Shown: one piece after another, positions 60,771-64,000 of the stretch
Numbering within the stretch: position 1 is the first letter of the stretch
How the letters are laid out: the number at the start of each line of letters is the position of its first letter
DNA from: JAVBNH01 sp031551635
Lineage (GTDB): Bacteria > Bacillota > Clostridia > Oscillospirales > Acutalibacteraceae
Assembly: GCA_031551635.1 (NCBI GenBank)
Contig: JAVBNH010000003.1
Span: forward strand, 62,001 to 126,000
Direction of reading: 5' to 3'
Length of the DNA stretch: 64,000 nucleotides
Notes under the pieces: generated by a model
What the model was told of the DNA's origin: nothing
The model's input: only the letters and a program-made list of their open reading frames with translations
Databases searched by the model: none
Translations under genes and position numbers: made by a program

Positions 60771-61427
60771 GTGAACTCAGCAACTGTAAAAAAAACACAT
60801 ACCTCCGGTGGCATACCGGATATACAAACCATCGACGAAGCAGAGCAAAATATATTGGACGGTCTCTGCTTTTCAAGAAAAATGCATGGATATGACCCTC
60901 GCGAGGTGGATATCAAGCTGGATTCCCTTCTGGAAATAGTTAATAAACTGAAGGCAGAAAATAATAATTTGAAGATTTCATCGGAATCCTTCAAGCTCTC
61001 TAATAAGGAGTTAGCAGAGAAGCTCAAGCGGCTTGAAGCAGAGCGCATAGACGAAAACCGAAGGCTGAGAGATGTTTTACAAAAAGCTGATTTAATCGCT
61101 GAGCAAACCCTGGCTGAAGCACAGTCTGCTGCAATTAAAATTTCAGAGGACGCACAGCAAAAATGGGTTGCGACAAGAGACAGCGCTCTTGAGGCGGTGA
61201 AAGTAGCATGCTACCAGAGAGAGCAGGTTGTAAAGGACGCAAAAATGAGAGCTGCACAAATAATAATGGATGCGAATAAAAAACTTGAGGATATTTCAAA
61301 GAAGGCAATGCTTCTCGCTGAGCTTTCTGAGCACGCAAAGCTCGATGAATCGTTTGACTTTGAGGATGAAAACACCCAGATGCAGCTTGACGCACCGTCC
61401 GAGCAGACCGAATTTGAGGATTATTAA
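60771..61427 (+). CDS. DivIVA-like coiled-coil protein
   Basis: 218 residues; GTG start behind AGAGAGGTG. After a short N-terminal tail the DivIVA motif SRKMHGYDPREVDIKLDSLLE is followed by a long coiled coil (~60-190, rich in Ala/Glu/Lys heptads) and an acidic tail. Third protein of this kind in the window, here followed by a small protein and an HD-GYP gene. Likely a membrane-curvature or septum-localised scaffold; inference. Confidence 0.75.
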   Translation: MNSATVKKTHTSGGIPDIQTIDEAEQNILDGLCFSRKMHGYDPREVDIKLDSLLEIVNKLKAENNNLKISSESFKLSNKELAEKLKRLEAERIDENRRLRDVLQKADLIAEQTLAEAQSAAIKISEDAQQKWVATRDSALEAVKVACYQREQVVKDAKMRAAQIIMDANKKLEDISKKAMLLAELSEHAKLDESFDFEDENTQMQLDAPSEQTEFEDY

Positions 61428-61449
61428 TAAACAGGGAATGATTGAATTT

Positions 61450-61629
61450 ATGATTATTAAAAAGATAAAACAAAAAGCAATTCCCATTATTCCCGTCATT
61501 AATGAGACGGAAAGAGATTTGATGCTTTCAAACATTAATAAAGTCGCGGAAAATGTCGACCCGGCTCTCAAAGAGTCAGTATTATCAATTCTTAGCGATA
61601 TAAAATTCAAAGTAACCCGAAGCGCTTAA
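61450..61629 (+). CDS. Small helical protein of 59 residues
   Basis: MIIKKIKQKAIPIIPVINE then a helix ending ILSDIKFKVTRSA. The frame can also start at ATG 61438, which touches CAGGGA. It sits 22 bases after the DivIVA-like gene. Composition is protein-like (amphipathic, no bias) but no family is recognised. Confidence 0.5.
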   Translation: MIIKKIKQKAIPIIPVINETERDLMLSNINKVAENVDPALKESVLSILSDIKFKVTRSA

Positions 61630-61692
61630 TTCATTCATTTGAGGGATTGGATATACGCAGCATAAGGACGCTGAATACAAAAATGACTAAGC

Positions 61693-61724
61693 TACGGGCG
61701 AACTGATTTCGCCCGTAATTATTT
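61693..61724 (+). terminator. Intrinsic terminator before the second HD-GYP gene
   Basis: TACGGGCGAA, loop CTGAT, TTCGCCCGTA (10 bp), then ATTATTT. Confidence 0.7.
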
Positions 61725-61765
61725 AGTCTGCTAAGTATTTATCCGGATGGGAGGGAGGTAGTCTC

Positions 61766-62386
61766 ATGGAGACTCAGGAGGATATTTTTTCTAATATAGA
61801 CACTATTTACTCAAGAGAGCATTCTGAACATGTCTCATACTATTTAAATATATATTTACTAGAAATACATCGAAAAAACCTAATTCCTGAGCTGACACCG
61901 CAGTTAATAAAGCTAATGACAAAAGCGGCAAAATTTCATGATAACGGCAAAGCACTTATACCTCCCCAAATATTGCATAAGCAAGGCATTTTGTCACCTG
62001 AAGAATTCGGACAGATTCAGCTGCACACGATTTTCGGAGCCGAACGTATAAGCAAAACAAAAATCAAAGCAAGGGATATACCGCTTTATAATATAGCCTT
62101 TGACATGGCGCTTTATCACCACGAAAAATGGGATGGTACCGGTTATCCTTACCATTTGAAAGAGTATTCCATACCCTTTGTTGCCAGGGCGATTGCTCTC
62201 GCTGATGTTTATGACGCCCTGCGTTCCCGCCGGTCATATAAAGCCCCGTTTACCCATAGCCAAACAATGGAAATGATTGAAAAAGAGAAAGGAAAAGCTT
62301 TTGATCCGCATTTAACCGATTTTTTTTTGCAGCTTCAGAGCCTCTTGGAAGCTGCGCATGATGAATTAATATTAGTTTCCAGCTAA
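61766..62386 (+). CDS. HD-GYP domain phosphodiesterase
   Basis: 206 residues, a stand-alone HD-GYP domain. Motifs complete: REHSEHVS, KFHDNGKALIPPQIL, HTIFGAERI, YHHEKWDGTGYPYHLKE, ALADVYDALRSRRSYK. Predicted c-di-GMP phosphodiesterase. It closes the matrix locus, mirroring the HD-GYP gene at 49204 at its other end. GGGAGG site at the ATG. Here the DVYDAL motif is kept, unlike in the first, so this one is more surely active. Confidence 0.9.
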   Translation: METQEDIFSNIDTIYSREHSEHVSYYLNIYLLEIHRKNLIPELTPQLIKLMTKAAKFHDNGKALIPPQILHKQGILSPEEFGQIQLHTIFGAERISKTKIKARDIPLYNIAFDMALYHHEKWDGTGYPYHLKEYSIPFVARAIALADVYDALRSRRSYKAPFTHSQTMEMIEKEKGKAFDPHLTDFFLQLQSLLEAAHDELILVSS

Positions 62387-62393
62387 AAAGCTA

Positions 62394-62623
62394 TGTCGTA
62401 ATAGGACTTTACCAAATTTATCTCACATATAATTTGCGGTCTCCTAAAGGAGAGCGCATTGGTGGGAATTGCAATAGGCTTAACTGGATTTTATCAAATT
62501 CATCTCACATAAAATTTACGACCTCCTTGCGGAGACCGTTTTGCGGGTGATGGTGGTAGTCGTAAAAGGGCTTTATCAAATTTATCTCACATAAAATATG
62601 CGGCCTCCTAAAGGAGACCGCAT
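62394..62623 (-). repeat. Tandem ~82-bp units with echoes of the tmRNA 3' end and terminators
   Basis: On the minus strand, tmRNA ends at 62624 and is followed by a terminator, ATTTTATGTGAGATAAATTTGATAAA, and a mutated copy of the tmRNA 3' end (aligned at 62543-62563, 81 bp on). The same series then repeats (echo near 62460). The three terminator stems (GCGGTCTCCTTTAGGAG type) are related but differ in bases, so they are old copies. Confidence 0.85.
62598..62623 (-). terminator. Intrinsic terminator of tmRNA
   Basis: ATGCGGTCTCC, loop TTTA, GGAGGCCGCAT (one wobble), followed by ATTTTATG, directly after the CCA of tmRNA. Confidence 0.85.
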
Positions 62624-62975
62624 TGGTGGAGATGGCGGTAATCGAAACCGCGTCCGAAAACTCATTCCCAAAACTTTCTACGAGCGTATCCGGTCATTTA
62701 AATTTCCCGCGAAAAGGCGCCGATCGGCAGGCTCGATTTTGCGGTAGCGCTAAAGTCATGACAGGTTACAGCGCACTACCCTGTTCACGTTCACCGCTGC
62801 ATGACGCCCCTATCCGAGCCGCGGTACTCCCGGTAGGGACGAGAGCTGCAATTAAGCAGCTACTAATTGAGTATTATTATTGTTATTTATTTTAATAACT
62901 GCGGCTTTTTACACGGTTCCGCACCGTGGCTCGCTTATCGTGGTTCAAAATCCCCGTCGAAATCCTTTCATCCCC
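62624..62975 (-). ncRNA. ssrA: Transfer-messenger RNA (ssrA)
   Basis: 352 nt. 5' end GGGGATGAAAGGATTTCGACGG and 3' end GGACGCGGTTTCGATTACCG then CATCTCC-A-CCA form the tRNA-like domain (seven acceptor pairs, one G-U). The tag frame can be read as AAVIKINNNNNTQLVAA and stop (62905 to 62852), with resume at an Ala codon GCC or GCA. The tag ends LVAA, a proteolysis tail. It lies downstream of smpB on the same strand. Frees stalled ribosomes. Confidence 0.93.
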
Positions 62976-62982
62976 GAATTTA

Positions 62983-63041
62983 GATGCTGGACTCTGGATG
63001 CTGGACTCTGGATACTGGATGCTGGACTCTGGATGCTGGAT
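62983..63041. repeat. Tandem CTGGA(C/T)(T)CTGGATG repeats
   Basis: GATGCTGGACTCTGGATGCT and similar, about four units of 14-15 bp, between smpB and ssrA. Low complexity; part of the gap that would be transcribed from smpB. Confidence 0.75.
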
Positions 63042-63058
63042 ATTTACAATTTTGCAAG

Positions 63059-63520
63059 TCATTTCATGGCACGCTCTATGTCGCGTTCTGCGGATTTTTT
63101 TGCCGCTACTTCTCGCTTGTCATAGATTTTTTTACCCTTACACAGACCTACCTGAACCTTTGCCTTGCCTTTTTTAAAATAGACTGACAATGGAATTATT
63201 GCATATCCCTGCTGTTTTGTCAAGCCGTAAATTCTGTTAATCTCTTTTTTATGCATAAGCAAACGCTTCACACGCAAGGGCTCGCGGTTAAAAATGTTTC
63301 CGTGCTCATAAGGAGAAATATGCAGACCATTGCAGAGCATTTCGCCGTTCACAACATTGCACCAGGCGTCCTTCATATTGATTCTGCCCTCGCGAATCGA
63401 CTTCACCTCAGTGCCGAACAGCTCAATGCCAGCTTCATAACTCTCGATTATGAAGTATTCATGATAAGCTTTTTTATTGTTGGCAACTGTTTTCAGTTCT
63501 TCTTTTGGCAATTTTTTCAC
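63059..63520 (-). CDS. smpB: SsrA-binding protein SmpB
   Basis: 153 residues. Binds the tRNA-like part of tmRNA and carries it to stalled ribosomes. Family motifs: NNKKAYHEYFIIESYEAGIE, GTEVKSIREGRINMKDAW, PYEHGNIFNREPLRVKRLLMHKKEI and the basic C-terminal tail KKIYDKREVAAKKSAERDIERAMK. GTG start. The ssrA gene follows 83 bp downstream, a functional pair. Confidence 0.96.
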   Translation of the reverse strand: MKKLPKEELKTVANNKKAYHEYFIIESYEAGIELFGTEVKSIREGRINMKDAWCNVVNGEMLCNGLHISPYEHGNIFNREPLRVKRLLMHKKEINRIYGLTKQQGYAIIPLSVYFKKGKAKVQVGLCKGKKIYDKREVAAKKSAERDIERAMK

Positions 63521-63544
63521 CTGCCATAAAATTATTAGTTTTCT

Positions 63545-64000
63545 TTATATATCAATTCTAAACTCACGAGCAGTGCTTTTTTGCTTATACGGATTTATAT
63601 TGCTCACAATTCCGTCTTTCCGGAAATGTGAGCCAGTTCCCGCGAAAGTGAATGATATGCCAGCATTTATACATTGCTCCCTTATATCTAAAACCCAATC
63701 AAAGTCACAAACTCGCGCGTCCTTACCTGATTCACCATCTACTCGCACGCTGTTCACCTTTTGAAGATAGGGCGACAAATTTATTTTTCCCAAAATTGGA
63801 CTGCATACAATCCATTTTTCCTTAATCGGAAAAGAAGTATAGAGAGGGAGGCGGAAATCGGCAGCTTCCTGATTTTCAACAGTACAACCGATTCGGACAT
63901 TATCATAACCGTTTCCCCAATCCTCCGGTAATGATACACCGAAACGTTCGATTCTTTTCGTCAGTAGCAAAAAAGTCAAGTCCGGACGCTGTTTAATGAT
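63545..64000 (-). CDS. DUF5131 (phage Gp37/Gp68-type) protein, C-terminal part
   Basis: The frame is open at the window edge (IIKQRPDLTFLLLTKRIERF is the first visible stretch), so the start lies beyond 64000. About 152 residues visible. LTKR, LPEDWGNGYDNVRIGCTVENQ and the GTGSHFRKDG end match DUF5131, a family with a radical-SAM-like barrel found in phages and bacterial genomes. Function unknown. It is 25 bp upstream of smpB on the same strand. Confidence 0.8.
   Translation of the reverse strand: MIKQRPDLTFLLLTKRIERFGVSLPEDWGNGYDNVRIGCTVENQEAADFRLPLYTSFPIKEKWIVCSPILGKINLSPYLQKVNSVRVDGESGKDARVCDFDWVLDIREQCINAGISFTFAGTGSHFRKDGIVSNINPYKQKSTAREFRIDI

Noticed and set aside
62623..62895. Plus-strand frame of 90 codons
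   Set aside because: It is antisense to tmRNA over nearly its whole length and has no ribosome site.

Overview
The window looks like a chromosomal segment of an anaerobic, spore-lineage member of the Firmicutes (Clostridia, probably the Ruminococcaceae/Oscillospiraceae side). Grounds: low to moderate GC; strong AGGAGG-type ribosome sites with frequent TTG/GTG starts; a YlmC/YmxH-type PRC-barrel protein; a LysM-GH18 spore-cortex-type hydrolase; a type I dockerin; a SipW signal peptidase with its matrix substrates; and the MEP isoprenoid genes. Taxonomy is inferred from gene content only.

Layout. (1) 1-9082, plus strand: a Gram-positive-type Pel exopolysaccharide operon (end of a PelD-like protein, a GT-C-like membrane protein, PelE-like, GT2, DUF2194/PelA-like, PelF, PelG), closed by a perfect 13-bp hairpin terminator. 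(2) 9297-17297, minus strand and convergent: a five-gene set of GGDEF cyclase, DivIVA-like coiled coil, 7TM-HD-GYP phosphodiesterase, HEAT protein and membrane GT2, which looks like a second c-di-GMP-linked polysaccharide or regulatory module. (3) 17417-19435: a DUF6320-like zinc-ribbon membrane protein and a condensation-type acyltransferase. (4) 19556-26052: a conserved housekeeping block pyrH-frr-uppS-cdsA-dxr-rseP-ispG, with a uridine phosphorylase, deoC and a large dockerin/LRR surface protein upstream. (5) 30795-37868: cysteine desulfurase, thiI, ceramidase-like protein, DUF1801-GNAT protein, FAD/Rieske oxidoreductase, PRC-barrel protein. (6) 38115-39945: a tRNA-Leu with a tandem array of copies of its own 3' end, mobile-element debris, tRNA-Gln and tRNA-His. 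(7) 40083-46705: two esterases, the LysM-GH18 protein, an ABC-class ATPase behind what looks like a leader-peptide attenuator, a YbjQ protein and a second tRNA-Leu. (8) 47077-62386: a LytTR regulator and Cys-repeat membrane protein, then a SipW biofilm-matrix locus (HD-GYP, DivIVA-like, SipW, two BsaA/TasA-like proteins, a Cna-B giant, a second DivIVA-like protein and a second HD-GYP), interrupted by three toxin-antitoxin pairs. (9) 62394-64000: tmRNA with tandem 3'-end copies, smpB, and the end of a DUF5131 protein.

The unifying theme is biofilm and surface matrix under c-di-GMP control: Pel polysaccharide at one end, SipW-processed protein fibres at the other, with DivIVA-like coiled coils next to HD-GYP proteins at both. 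The most unusual non-coding signals are a roughly 70-bp palindromic element present six times (one copy supplies the stop codons of two convergent genes), 'echo' arrays of tRNA/tmRNA 3' ends with terminators at three loci, and a 12-nt leader/terminator complementarity upstream of the ABC-class ATPase. All functional statements rest on reading translated sequence and motifs; no database search was possible.
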